From Schizochytrium sp. TIO01 (taxonomy: Eukaryota; Sar; Bigyra; Thraustochytrida; Thraustochytriidae): a DNA stretch of 64,000 nucleotides. Numbering within the stretch: position 1 is the first letter of the stretch; each line of letters opens with the position of its first letter. The position numbers and the translations under genes were made by a program. The notes under the pieces were generated by a model. The model did no database searches, had not been told where the DNA came from, and was given only the letters and a program-made list of their open reading frames with translations. Below, one piece after another: positions 10,336 through 20,537 of this stretch. The stretch lies in assembly GCA_004764695.1 (NCBI GenBank), contig SMSO01000031.1:5379048-5443047 (forward strand), written 5' to 3'.

Positions 10336-12366
10336 TTACGATCTCCTCCTGTGTCTCTGGCGCAACTCCTCTCGTTCTGCTTTTTCACGAAGGTCATTGT
10401 CTTGGACAATCTGCTCAACAGTTCTATAAATGGGCCGGCGATCAACTTGCACGGGTACAATCCTCGTATGCGCTTCGCGAGGGTTCACTACAGATTCAGA
10501 GCGGCGTGTGCGAGAAGCATCTTTGGGTCGTGATACCTGCTGAACTAGTTGGGTATTGCTGTTGGCTTTGCTGATCTGGTCGTCGAGCTGCTTGAGAACC
10601 TCATCAAGTTGCGTTAAGGAGGTGGATTCAGTTTCTGCAGTGGCAACAGAGAGGAGATGATCACTACTCGGACATGCAGACAAAGGCTCCCCAATAAAAC
10701 TAGAGTCTTTTGGTTCAATATCTAAGAGTTCTTCTTTGAGGCTGCGATGCTGGTACTGCGATTTCCCATTGTTCTTACTCGTTGCTAATTCAAGACTCGA
10801 GCGTAGACGCTCAATTTTCGAAAGCTGGGTCGCTAAGCTGCCTACTAGAGTGGCTCGACGCTGTAGCTCATCTCTATTGGTCATTTGATCCTCACTCGCA
10901 CTGTCACTTGCCGACTTTCCTGAGGTATCATCGAACGCCGAGGTGTTTGGAGGTTTCCTCCAATTCTGCTGGTCATTGTTGTTTTTTGTGTCTTCTTCAA
11001 CGCAGGTAGACAATTGCAAGATTTGCGCGTTGGAGAACTCTCGCTCAACATCAGTTTCAAACGTTGCGCTAGAAGCCGGTGAGCGGAAGGTGCTAAAAGA
11101 TGTCTGTTTCCCAGCTTTGAAAGACTTGCCAATACGTTTAGAGTTTGTAGCTGGAAGATAAACAAGCCTCTTCGAAGACCCCCCGAGACGCTTGAGCTCT
11201 TGCTTTCTATTTTCCTCGTAGCGTTGCTCATGAATTCGAAGGCGTCGTTCTAATTCCTTGATGCGAACAGTTTTATGTGCGGCGTCACGTCGCAGTTGGA
11301 CAACTTCTGGATGGTACTTGAAGCTGAATTCTGTACGCCGAGTTAACTTGGTCATGTTTCGAAGTTTGTTTGAGCATTGAGCTAAAGAACGTTTAACTTG
11401 CGTTTCCAGGGTTTCCATGTCTAGAAGCACGCTTGATGAAAATGCTTGTATCGCACTTCGTATTTGTGGTTCAGTTTCCTGTATTCGATGTTCTAACTTG
11501 GTAACAAGGTTCTTGCTCTCGGTGTCACGAGCTAGACTCTCAGTGACTTGTTTATGAGATATGCTTCGTTCTGTTTCGAGCTGATTTTCAAGTTGAGCGA
11601 CTTGAACACGCATTGATTTTATATCAAATCGCTCAAGGTATTCCAATTTGTTCCGAAGTTCTGCATTTTCACGCTCGCATTTCACTTTGTCACGCTGCAA
11701 CCCTGCCATTTCGTCCAATATCGATTGAATTCGCGACTGAGCGCTTTGTAGCCGGGCATTAAGAATATTCATCTTTTGTTTTTCAGAGATAACCGATACA
11801 CCCTGATACTGTTGAAGCGGTTCTTCACTATCTTCATCTCTTTTGTCAACAGCTGTTTGACTATTTCCACTGAGGAAGCTTCCAAGCCCAGGCTTATCTT
11901 TCTGAAAGCGTTCAACAGGATCTGCACAATTTTCTGTAGGCTCTACACGAGAACTTATGGTGTCACGCATACCACCAGGAGAAGTGATTCCCTTCATTGT
12001 GCTTTGACGCGTGACTTCGTGATAGCGCGTTGCACTGAAAAGCGACTCTTTCAAACCAATAATTTCTTTCATAAACGCTAAGCGTTGCGACTCAAGTAAA
12101 TCTTCACGATTAGCAATTCGAGATTCCAAGGTGCTGACTGTTTTCCGAAGTGCATCAGCTTCCTTCCGAACATCAAACAGACGAGTTTTGCATGCTGCAA
12201 GTTCGCGCTCATCTGCCGTAAGGGCATTTGTAATAAAATGGTGAAGTTCCTTCTCCACAAGACGGCGACAAAACACGAGGCCATTGCGTTCATTACGCTC
12301 AGTACTAATACGTTCTAATACGCCGCGCAATCGCCTTGTGACCTCTTCGGCCTCATATTCAAGCAT
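10336..12366 (-). CDS. Coiled-coil protein of unknown function
   Basis: A single exon encodes 676 residues with an ATG start. I do not recognise the family. About residues 1-125 and 195-400 are rich in Glu, Lys, Arg, Leu and Gln in heptad-like patterns and should form long coiled coils. The rest, about 400-676, is Ser/Thr-rich and likely disordered, with a short Leu/Asp/Gln helix near 585-600 and a basic end rich in Arg. There is no signal peptide, membrane segment or enzyme motif. The shape is that of a structural or scaffold protein such as a centrosomal, basal-body or vesicle-tether component, but that is only a guess. Its start faces the myotubularin gene across 0.7 kb, so the two may share a promoter region. 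Confidence 0.82.
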   Translation of the reverse strand: MLEYEAEEVTRRLRGVLERISTERNERNGLVFCRRLVEKELHHFITNALTADERELAACKTRLFDVRKEADALRKTVSTLESRIANREDLLESQRLAFMKEIIGLKESLFSATRYHEVTRQSTMKGITSPGGMRDTISSRVEPTENCADPVERFQKDKPGLGSFLSGNSQTAVDKRDEDSEEPLQQYQGVSVISEKQKMNILNARLQSAQSRIQSILDEMAGLQRDKVKCERENAELRNKLEYLERFDIKSMRVQVAQLENQLETERSISHKQVTESLARDTESKNLVTKLEHRIQETEPQIRSAIQAFSSSVLLDMETLETQVKRSLAQCSNKLRNMTKLTRRTEFSFKYHPEVVQLRRDAAHKTVRIKELERRLRIHEQRYEENRKQELKRLGGSSKRLVYLPATNSKRIGKSFKAGKQTSFSTFRSPASSATFETDVEREFSNAQILQLSTCVEEDTKNNNDQQNWRKPPNTSAFDDTSGKSASDSASEDQMTNRDELQRRATLVGSLATQLSKIERLRSSLELATSKNNGKSQYQHRSLKEELLDIEPKDSSFIGEPLSACPSSDHLLSVATAETESTSLTQLDEVLKQLDDQISKANSNTQLVQQVSRPKDASRTRRSESVVNPREAHTRIVPVQVDRRPIYRTVEQIVQDNDLREKAEREELRQRHRRRS

Positions 12367-13078
12367 GCTCGTTCAACTCTGTACGCATCAGCTCTACAAC
12401 TTGGTCTACAAATATTTCGTAAACTTGCCAGCGTGACCAACTTTTGCCGATCTAATCTACTTAATTTTTTTGTTTTGCTTCATTTTCGTTCGTCCTTAAA
12501 GGTTTTCTTCTTGAAATTATATTGGTTTATATGAATTTTTTTTGAGATTGTAAAAGATTTTGATGATTATATGCAACCTTACTAACGCCTGATGTTTAAC
12601 AATCCCGACTTTTCTAAAGATTTCATGTGATAAAGTTCGCTGTCCTTTTCTTATGATTGTACTTTCTCCAAGCTTCAAAGATAGGCTAGGGATTCGAGAC
12701 ATAAGCCATCTTTGGTCAACGCATAATCTACTTTTCAGAGCGAATGCTCAGAGTGTCCTTGCAAACGTTATCATTACCTCCAAAAGAGAGATCCGTTAGG
12801 TACCATGAAACCTTCACTTCTGTGAAAACAACTTTAAAAAATTCTTTAATCTGCGAAGCTAGTCGCTCTATCACTTCAAGTTGCACACGAGTTGGTACGG
12901 AAACTTTGACTTGTCACATAGGCACGCAATCTTCGACGGCAGTTTCCTGCCTCAAAGGGTGCCCCCTTCTTGCAGTCGCAGGTCCGCCCTCCAAGCACAA
13001 GCGAACTGAAATCCTCGTCATGTCCTTGTGTACTTGAGCACTCCAAAGCAGCAAAACTATACTCCTCGGCGTGTAAAA
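12367..13078. other. Divergent promoter region
   Basis: This 712-bp stretch separates the start codons of the coiled-coil gene (-) and the myotubularin gene (+). It is AT-rich near 12450-12560 and holds only short chance ORFs. It should contain both promoters, though no defined motif is visible. Confidence 0.5.
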
Positions 13079-15415
13079 ATGATGGTGGATTCCACTACAA
13101 GATCAGGTCCGACTGTGGAATGGAGGGCACCTTCGGGTTTGGAAGAGTGGTCGTGGACACCTCCAAAGGAACTTTTGCAGCGCATACGAAAGAAAGCGCT
13201 GTCAGCTGCCCATAGCGAACATGATCAACACTCTGTCGTGTCTCCGCACGGGTTTGTAAGCTTTCAAGTACTCAAGCGAAGCAAGCTCAGGTTAAAGCAG
13301 AGACTTTTGGTAATGCATACTGATCTTGATGTCTTGGTCATGGCAGACCCTGAGGAGGAGGATGCCAAGCTCTTGCCAATACAACACATCGTTAGGCTTG
13401 ACGTTGACGAAGTTAAGACCCCATTACGAAAGATATTTGCAAGTAATACACACTATTCAGTGCCGCTCGATATCTGGACAGCTCACATTGATGACGATGG
13501 CAGATTCGAGACCGTGTCACATACTTACATGTTTTGCTCAGCAGAGGATCGTTCTAGACTTGTACAGTTTGTACGTGCTCATCTTTCGTGTGGATCATTT
13601 CATCCAGTCGTCAAGCCACCTGTTCAAAGCCCCTTCGCTTCTTCAAGCGAATCAAAAGTAAACTCTGAAGAATCTGCCACAGATACCTCAACACGAATAG
13701 GATCAGGAGAACTATCACCTTCGCAGATGTCTCGGTCTCCCAAATCAGCGGCTCGAGCACCTACAGTTCTGCTTCAAGCAGGTGATGTTGCCGCAAGGGC
13801 CGTAACATCCTGCATTAAAACGCTACCAAAGGAAGAGTGGACGGCAGAATTTGACCATGTAACATTTATACATCAGGATGTACAAGCTGGGGACCTGCAT
13901 AAGCTGGTTCATGGACTTTTTCATGTGTCAAACTATCGTCTCTGTTTTCTAATGTATGCATGGCCCCTTAACGAAAGCGGAGCGCAGCTACAGGGCTTCG
14001 AAGCAGTATTAAGAAACGGCAAGATTTCAGCAGTTGTCGAGATCCCTCTTGAAACCGTACATGAAGTCTCGCTCAATGCAGGCCAAGTTCGGTTTATGAC
14101 AGACGACTTACGCACGTTAACATTTATTTGCGACTTCTCTTCTGCACAAATAAAAGGAATGCGAGACTTAATTTTGGAGAGGAAAAAAGCAGTTCGCGGC
14201 AGCTTCACGTACCACCAGGGCGTCTCCCAAGACGTTTCATGGGAAAAGTGGGCATGTTGGTCACCCCCAACAGAATTGGAAAGTTTCAATACGGCTTTGC
14301 GCAAGGCTGCAATACATCATGCAGTCTCCGCTGAGGATTGCATTCAGTTAAGTTTATACGATCAAGGTGAAAAGTTTTCGCTTTGTAAGTCATACCCGCG
14401 GCAGTTAGTGGTGCCCGCCTCATTTACTAAAGAGTCTATCGAAAAGATTGCCTCGTTTCGTAGTCGTGGGCGCATTCCAGTTGTGCGATGGGTTCATCCT
14501 CGAACTGGTGCGGTACTATGTCGTAGTAGCCAGCCTATGGTGGGCATCACAAATAATCGCTGCTCTGAAGACGAACATTTGCTAGAGGTTCTATGCAAGC
14601 CGTGCCAAAAGCAGCAACTTTTTATTGTAGATGCTCGTGGTCGCCCAGCAGTGCTCGGAAATACATTACAAGGTCGTGGGTTAGAACGTGCAAGTGCATA
14701 CCAGGGTGCAACAATCCAACTTTGTCAAATTGGGAATATCCATACAATGCGTACGAGTGTTCTTGAACTTGCGAGCAGTTTTTCGGCAGCCGATGATTCA
14801 AATTTTTGGGAGAAAGTAGAAAACTCTCGTTGGCTTGCTCACTTAACTGGGATCATGGCTGCGTCCAATTATGTCGCGCGCCGCCTGCATGATGGTGATG
14901 GTACTGTTTTAGTACATTGCAGCGATGGATTTGACCGTACGCCACAACTGATTTGCATGGTTAAGCTCATTCTTGATCCACGGTCTCGTACGCTAGATGG
15001 ATTTTGTAGATTAGTTGCTACTGAGTGGTGTGGTTTCGGTCACAAATTTGCACAGCGCTGCAAGCTAGAGTGTGGTAACGAGTACAGCCCGATTTTTGTG
15101 CAGTTCCTGGATGCCGTACACAATCTTCTACGCTACTCTCCACAGGCTTTTGAGTTCAATGAGTCACTCTTGGTCTTTTTAGCAGAGCATACTTACAGTG
15201 CCCGGTTTGGGAACTTTTTACATGATAGCGAAGCAGATCGAGCTGATGACAAGGTTGTGGAGCGTACTGCTTCGATTTGGATGGCAATTCTCTTTGACCC
15301 ATCCTTGCAAGGCAGATTCACGAACACGAATTTCACTGCCTTAGAGATGCCAGTTTGGCCACCGTTGGCCACAAAGAGCTTAATTCCCTTTTTCGCATTT
15401 TTTGACAACCGGTAG
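13079..15415 (+). CDS. Myotubularin-family phosphoinositide phosphatase
   Basis: The 778-residue product has a PH/GRAM-like N-terminus (about 60-165), a second GRAM-like stretch (about 255-370) and a myotubularin phosphatase domain (about 395-720). The region FRSRGRIPVVRW, followed by CRSSQPMVG, is a family signature. The active-site loop HCSDGFDRT gives the CX5R motif with C614 and R620; most family members have Trp where this has Phe. Active myotubularins remove the 3-phosphate from PI3P and PI(3,5)P2 on endosomes. All core catalytic residues I can see are present, so it should be an active enzyme. No FYVE domain is present, and the protein ends soon after the phosphatase domain. The ATG at 13079 is the first in frame; the frame upstream is open only from GTG at 13028. 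Single exon, and convergent with the SYLF gene. Confidence 0.92.
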   Translation: MMVDSTTRSGPTVEWRAPSGLEEWSWTPPKELLQRIRKKALSAAHSEHDQHSVVSPHGFVSFQVLKRSKLRLKQRLLVMHTDLDVLVMADPEEEDAKLLPIQHIVRLDVDEVKTPLRKIFASNTHYSVPLDIWTAHIDDDGRFETVSHTYMFCSAEDRSRLVQFVRAHLSCGSFHPVVKPPVQSPFASSSESKVNSEESATDTSTRIGSGELSPSQMSRSPKSAARAPTVLLQAGDVAARAVTSCIKTLPKEEWTAEFDHVTFIHQDVQAGDLHKLVHGLFHVSNYRLCFLMYAWPLNESGAQLQGFEAVLRNGKISAVVEIPLETVHEVSLNAGQVRFMTDDLRTLTFICDFSSAQIKGMRDLILERKKAVRGSFTYHQGVSQDVSWEKWACWSPPTELESFNTALRKAAIHHAVSAEDCIQLSLYDQGEKFSLCKSYPRQLVVPASFTKESIEKIASFRSRGRIPVVRWVHPRTGAVLCRSSQPMVGITNNRCSEDEHLLEVLCKPCQKQQLFIVDARGRPAVLGNTLQGRGLERASAYQGATIQLCQIGNIHTMRTSVLELASSFSAADDSNFWEKVENSRWLAHLTGIMAASNYVARRLHDGDGTVLVHCSDGFDRTPQLICMVKLILDPRSRTLDGFCRLVATEWCGFGHKFAQRCKLECGNEYSPIFVQFLDAVHNLLRYSPQAFEFNESLLVFLAEHTYSARFGNFLHDSEADRADDKVVERTASIWMAILFDPSLQGRFTNTNFTALEMPVWPPLATKSLIPFFAFFDNR

Positions 15416-15976
15416 ACACATAAATTGTGTTGTTAACTGTTACCAGGCATGCGCTGGCTGTGCTTAATTTAGCCATAGGAAGTGATATCATGTAGCATAG
15501 TGATAAAAAGTTTTAAAAATTCCATGTTATGATAGTTAAATCGGTATTATTACTCGTTTGTGGTAGATAGGTTTTATGATCATAACACAGAAAAAAAGAA
15601 TGCATCAAATTTTTCAGCATTGTACGGGACGATTTTATATCAGTGTGCAATGGTGGATTTCTCCAGATCAGCAAATTTAGCGATACGCACTCAAAAAGAA
15701 TTCAAAGAAGTTTGGGCTTTTTGCATGCAGTAGCAGCACACAAGGAATTGCAATTTATTTTCAGAAAACGAGTAGTTCTGCGAAGCGTTTAGCTAAAACG
15801 CGAGAAGAGGGAGGGGATTCTGCTGCTTTTAAAGTATATGTACATGCATTCACCCAAATCATGGTGTAGGCTGTGTGCTCTGTGCGATAATTAATGTGCA
15901 ACTATGACTTACTGGTGGCAATTGTTAAACTCAGATACGCACGGCGCACAGAAGGTTGGGCGGACGTAGGTTGCCA
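15416..15976. other. Convergent 3' intergenic region
   Basis: This AT-rich 560-bp stretch lies between the ends of the myotubularin gene and the SYLF gene. It contains A/T runs suitable for 3' end processing. I see no coding sequence in it. Confidence 0.55.
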
Positions 15977-16855
15977 TTACGTCTGTGTAAGGCGACCCTC
16001 CTGTCGAGTACCTTGCGCAGCGGCCTGGCTAGAAAACCCGCTGCTGTCATCGGGTGAATGCATATTTTTTTCATCCACACTCTCATTGTCTTCCTCCTCA
16101 GCAAACTCACTTGAGCTGAGAGGCAGAATTCGTGGAGCGCAAACTGAGGGGTCGTCATCGTAGACGTCATCTTCATCGTCAGAGTCGCGAGCATTCATAG
16201 CATTGTGCTCATCTATCTCAGAGCGAACTTGGATGAGCAACGCTGCCAAGACACGAACGAGTGCTTCAACATAGGCCCTGCGCTGGTCTGGTATGGGCAC
16301 ACGTCCATTGAGAATGTCGCTGACATGAGCTGACCGTCCATAGTATGACCAGTTGGTGAAATAGTTTGAGACCAGTAGCGTGCCGTCGAGCGAGAACCCT
16401 GCAAAGAGACCAGTGCTCTGCGAGATGGAGTTGGTGGCACTAATTCCTTTCCGATTGATGCCTGCGTCACTTTTAAGCGAGAGTCCGAATCCGCCTGCAA
16501 TCGTGAACTCGCCACCGAGTCGAAGTTGACCATGTGATTCGAAGAGGCGGATCGTCCTCGAACTCTCAATCAGAATTACCATCTCCGTCTTGTGAATCCC
16601 AAGCTGGACTCCGACGCCTGCAGACGCCATCATAAGTGAGATAGGACCCCCCCATTCGTTGTCGTCGAGCCTTTTGATCGCAAGACCATATCCAAGTGCG
16701 CCACTAAAGAGGCAGCCGCCCTTGACGAAGGTGATATACACGAGACCTTTCGCCTTCTTTAGCTGACGCTCAGCAGCCACAAGATCAGGTTGAGCTGCCA
16801 GCCAGTCCCGGAGGACCTGCGTGAGCCGCTGAAGCTGCGTCTCAATCGAGGTCAT
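15977..16855 (-). CDS. SYLF-domain (Ysc84/SH3YL1-type) lipid-binding protein
   Basis: A 292-residue protein made almost entirely of one SYLF domain (about residues 25-210). It shows the family pattern: LKKAKGLVYITFVKGGCLFSG, then Gly-rich beta strands, then the second half with ISATNSISQSTGLFAGFSLDG. SYLF domains bind phosphoinositides and, in yeast Ysc84 and animal SH3YL1, act at actin patches and membrane ruffles. Unlike those proteins it has no SH3 domain; instead it ends in an acidic Asp/Glu/Ser-rich tail of about 80 residues. The ATG at 16855 sits in a good context (CACCATGAC). Plant, oomycete and protist relatives often pair SYLF with FYVE, which is also absent here. The family call is firm; the cellular role is inferred from relatives. 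Confidence 0.9.
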   Translation of the reverse strand: MTSIETQLQRLTQVLRDWLAAQPDLVAAERQLKKAKGLVYITFVKGGCLFSGALGYGLAIKRLDDNEWGGPISLMMASAGVGVQLGIHKTEMVILIESSRTIRLFESHGQLRLGGEFTIAGGFGLSLKSDAGINRKGISATNSISQSTGLFAGFSLDGTLLVSNYFTNWSYYGRSAHVSDILNGRVPIPDQRRAYVEALVRVLAALLIQVRSEIDEHNAMNARDSDDEDDVYDDDPSVCAPRILPLSSSEFAEEEDNESVDEKNMHSPDDSSGFSSQAAAQGTRQEGRLTQT

Positions 16856-18377
16856 GGTGCCACTAAGGGGGCCGCTGTTGCGGCTTTGCGGACTTGTAGG
16901 AGCTCCGAGTTGAACGTGCTAATACGTATTATTTATGTATAAAAACTACAAGTGTCCTCATCAGTGTTCTTTTGTTTCTTTCTCTCTTTCTTAGTATCAC
17001 AATGAATTCCTTATTTTGATTCGTTTCTTTCTTTTCAGTCGTTTCTTTCTTTTCAGTTGTTTCGTTTCTTTTCTTTTTAATAGTCATACATATATTCATT
17101 TATTTTCAGAAAAAAACAAAACAAAAAACACCACTGCTATGATGATAATAAAAAAAGCTCCTTTACGAGTATCAACTTGACGAACTTGAGCTCGCAATTC
17201 ATGTATGCATAGGCTGTTTCAGACGATGGCAAAAACAACTCATCTACTTTCGGTCTTGGCCTGGCCGCTACGGCACATTTTGGATACATTCTATTCCCAA
17301 GCCGTCTGCTCCTTCACAGCAGCATCAATGACTAGGTCATTATTAATAAGAGTTCCTAGCTCGGACGGTGAGTTCCGCTATATCTTTTAAAGAGGGCAAA
17401 AATCTGAAACATAACAATGGTGATCCAAAAGCGATTGGTTTCTTTCGACATGAATCTCTTGGAAGGAAATGAAAACAACTCTGCTGATTACATTTTTAAT
17501 CTCAATCCAGAGTTTTGTCTTTCAAGGAGGACCTTCATAGAATCAGAATGCTACTCTTTTAGGTATTTCCAATTCCTATTCACTTCATACTTTTTGACTT
17601 GAAAAAAATTCTCATTCTTTGAGAATTAAACATGTGTTCCAGGTGTTCCGTAGTCCGTGCGAAGGTATCATCTATCTAGCTAGCTACCTACCCTACCAAT
17701 CTACCATAGTATGAATAATCCCACGAAGTGAATGAAGGCAACAGCGATTGCTTTTGTAGTTCGCCAAGGTCACTCTTCGACGACTCATGGACCTTGGTGA
17801 ACCATACCGCATCAGGAATTGTGCATCACTTGCTCTTGGTTTGTGCAGTCGAGCGGGGGTATCACTTCAAGGCCTAAGGCAGTAATGAGATGGACTCGCG
17901 TGGGGGCTGAGCGACACTAAAAGAGAGCGGGGCGTTTGGGAACCATCAAGCTGAAGTTGGTGAGTCTCAAAGCCATACATATCAAAGGTGTTTTTGAGCA
18001 AGGCAACTCTTTAAATTCTTCAAAGGTCGCTAGGTTTCCTCCTGTTGTTGAACCAGGGCTCGAGATAAAAACTCTCTGTCGTTGAATTCAGAGCAAATCC
18101 ATTTTTTAGACAGGCCGATTTGTGAAGTCGCTGAAAGTCCATCAGATACGAAATCGACAGAGAGATCGTGTTGTTTTCTGATAGTTTTTTGCTACTGACG
18201 CACACATCTGTGTTTGGCTTGTTGGGGCGGTAACGTTGGATTCAGATCAGACTGGGCGTTCCTACATTGTGCAGTTTTGGATTATTAAGGACAGTGTGAC
18301 AAAACATACTAGTAGAGGTGCGTGCATTGTTCTCGGCCCAATCTCTTAGGTCACTGTTTGCAAAAGTACCTAAAGAC
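16856..18377. other. Divergent intergenic region, AT-rich
   Basis: This 1.5-kb stretch separates the SYLF gene (-) and the transposase-derived gene (+). It has T/C-rich runs (16970-17080) and several A/T runs. Only short ORFs occur and none resembles a protein. It may include a 5' exon for the transposase-derived gene, because that gene's frame is open back to 18318 without an ATG. Confidence 0.5.
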
Positions 18378-20537
18378 ATGGTCCCAATCCAGAATTTTTC
18401 TTCACAACAGAGTGAAGTGGAGCACTCTGCAATAGAAAACACTGCGAATGATGTAGATAATGTCTCAATGGTGACTGCAAAAGGCACCAACTTAAATCGT
18501 GAAGAGGCAGACACTGGAGACAATAATGGTGATACCGAAGATTGCATTACACAGAAACATTTTCATCAACAGCAACAACAGAACCACGAAGAAGAATTCA
18601 TAATTGCTGAAGACGCGAAAGGTACAAACCCTGGGCATACTGTGGACTCGGTGCATCGCGATTTCCTTCCAGGGGTCGTTGTTGCTGGTGTGGATGCTGA
18701 AGGAAAATGGGCAGACCTTGAGAATGAGGACGCAAGTTTTGATACGTTGCTACAACGGATCACACATATTGTTGGCAATCCCATGCCAAAGACTGTTCGT
18801 GAGCTTGTTGAAAGTCGAACTCAAGATTGGGCCGACGGAGGTTACATGATAGATCAGGAAGCACGTACATTAGGCATGCCAAGCAGCGATATTTCGGGTT
18901 CTCCTTATCATAGTGCAAAAGGTAAACCTAATGGTGGTGTTGCCTCGAGCGTTCAATTGGAACATGGGAATTCCAAACTCAACTTTACGCAACCGCCCCT
19001 AGACAGTGCAGACGAAATAATTCAAGAAGCAATGCGACTGCGAGAGAGGAGACAATCAGTTTCACATAACGCTGCGGAGCAGCGGCCTTTAAAATCCAGA
19101 CGCATTACGTGGACCAAAGCAGAGCGGGAACTATTGGTACGTGCAGACGAAGAATATGGTCGTCCTCTGCGGCTGCGCGTCTCGGACCTTTTGGGGATCC
19201 CACAATCTACTTCAGACAAAGTAGTGGCTCGAGTTCGCACCAGGGGAAGTAGTGACGGGCTTACGGACAGTCGTAGTGTTCGAGAAAACCGGATGGGTCG
19301 GGGTGCCAAGTTTGAATCAAAAGATGCTCAGTGGCTTTTGTGCCAGTGGCTCCATGAAGACGGCAGCCTTACACTGTCAACTTTGCTTTCCCGTTTAAAT
19401 AACGAGCTACTCCGTTCGATCGTGGTACAATCATCTCACGTTGAAAGTTTACAACTCAAGGAGCGTGAGATTGACGGTCCACTAGACATAAATAAATGGC
19501 TTCACGAGCCTGAAATCCGCCAAAAGTACAACAAAGTTCGACTGAAAAGCATGCAAAGTGTACAAAACAACCTTGCGTTGTTGGTTTTTTCACATCGCCC
19601 TCCATTGCAATCAGATATTGCGAACTCACCTGTAGAGGTATCCCTGCGTCGACGTGTTGCACGTTTATTTCAGAAAGGATTGTCGTGCGAAGGTACGCAC
19701 ATAGTTTTCATTGATCAGCTTCCATTTCTGCAGCGCCTAATTGAGAAAGACCGTATTGAACGAGGTGCGCTACCCTGTGAGCATCGAACAGCAGTGCTTC
19801 GACAAGGGCGTAAAATAACTCTTTGTACTCAAGTGGCAATGGCTGCATCGCCGTCATATGGTATAATTGACACACAGCTATTCCTTCCTGATATTGGTAC
19901 TGCAATGGCACGCCATGCTGCAGCGATTGCTACAGCTGATACTGACCCATATTTGCGAGACACACTATCTGCACCTTTCGCATTGTTTGCACGAAAACGG
20001 AGTGGTGCTCTTCATCCAGCAGCTGCTCTTGGTTGGACGTTGGAGCCATTGGCCATATTTTTAGATCGTGTTTTACGGCTCTTAGCTGACCGGATCGAAG
20101 CTCATGCTTATGCTTGTCCTCGCCGGCTTCTGCTAGTGGTGAACAATTCTCATGCAGACTGGGCAGATTCTACTTTGATCCAGTCGCTGATTGGATATGA
20201 TCACTTATTTTCTGTAATGGCTCGAAAACAGCTTGACCGGAACCCATCTGTACATGTATTAGGACTTCGTCCTTCAGCAGCAGACCTCAATTTCTCTACA
20301 CTATTCTATCCAAGTCTATGTGAGGTTGCGAATAACCGCGGACGTGAATTGCAGCACAAGGCAAGTTTGGCAACATTATTCCAAGAGGAAACTCGAATGC
20401 AAGATTCTTCAACTCCCATCCCTGATCACCGTTTGGAGAAACTGCTGACTTCGGCGTTGGGTCAAGAAACACCAGACCCAACATGTGTGGAAGACGAAGT
20501 CGCCACATATAGGAAAATATTGGAAAGTCAGTTTTAA
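18378..20537 (+). CDS. Transposase-derived protein (Tc1/mariner/IS630-like fold) with lost DDE residues
   Basis: Encodes 719 residues. Residues 1-235 are acidic, Ser/Gln-rich and probably disordered. A basic helix-turn-helix-like region starts near 238 (RRITWTKAERELL) and a second lies near 306-330 (GRGAKFESKDAQWLLC), as in the paired HTH of Tc1/IS630 transposases. The RNaseH-like core follows: a strand with IVFIDQ places Asp446 at the first catalytic site. The second, normally DN(A/S)xxH, reads VVNNSHAD, with Asn589 in the Asp position. The third, normally DLNPIE or DLNPID, reads DLNFST, with Asp636 and Thr641 where the catalytic Glu/Asp would be. The long intact frame without these residues suggests a domesticated transposase used as a DNA-binding protein. 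No terminal inverted repeats were found flanking it. The ATG at 18378 is the first in frame. The fold assignment is by eye and could be wrong. Confidence 0.6.
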   Translation: MVPIQNFSSQQSEVEHSAIENTANDVDNVSMVTAKGTNLNREEADTGDNNGDTEDCITQKHFHQQQQQNHEEEFIIAEDAKGTNPGHTVDSVHRDFLPGVVVAGVDAEGKWADLENEDASFDTLLQRITHIVGNPMPKTVRELVESRTQDWADGGYMIDQEARTLGMPSSDISGSPYHSAKGKPNGGVASSVQLEHGNSKLNFTQPPLDSADEIIQEAMRLRERRQSVSHNAAEQRPLKSRRITWTKAERELLVRADEEYGRPLRLRVSDLLGIPQSTSDKVVARVRTRGSSDGLTDSRSVRENRMGRGAKFESKDAQWLLCQWLHEDGSLTLSTLLSRLNNELLRSIVVQSSHVESLQLKEREIDGPLDINKWLHEPEIRQKYNKVRLKSMQSVQNNLALLVFSHRPPLQSDIANSPVEVSLRRRVARLFQKGLSCEGTHIVFIDQLPFLQRLIEKDRIERGALPCEHRTAVLRQGRKITLCTQVAMAASPSYGIIDTQLFLPDIGTAMARHAAAIATADTDPYLRDTLSAPFALFARKRSGALHPAAALGWTLEPLAIFLDRVLRLLADRIEAHAYACPRRLLLVVNNSHADWADSTLIQSLIGYDHLFSVMARKQLDRNPSVHVLGLRPSAADLNFSTLFYPSLCEVANNRGRELQHKASLATLFQEETRMQDSSTPIPDHRLEKLLTSALGQETPDPTCVEDEVATYRKILESQF

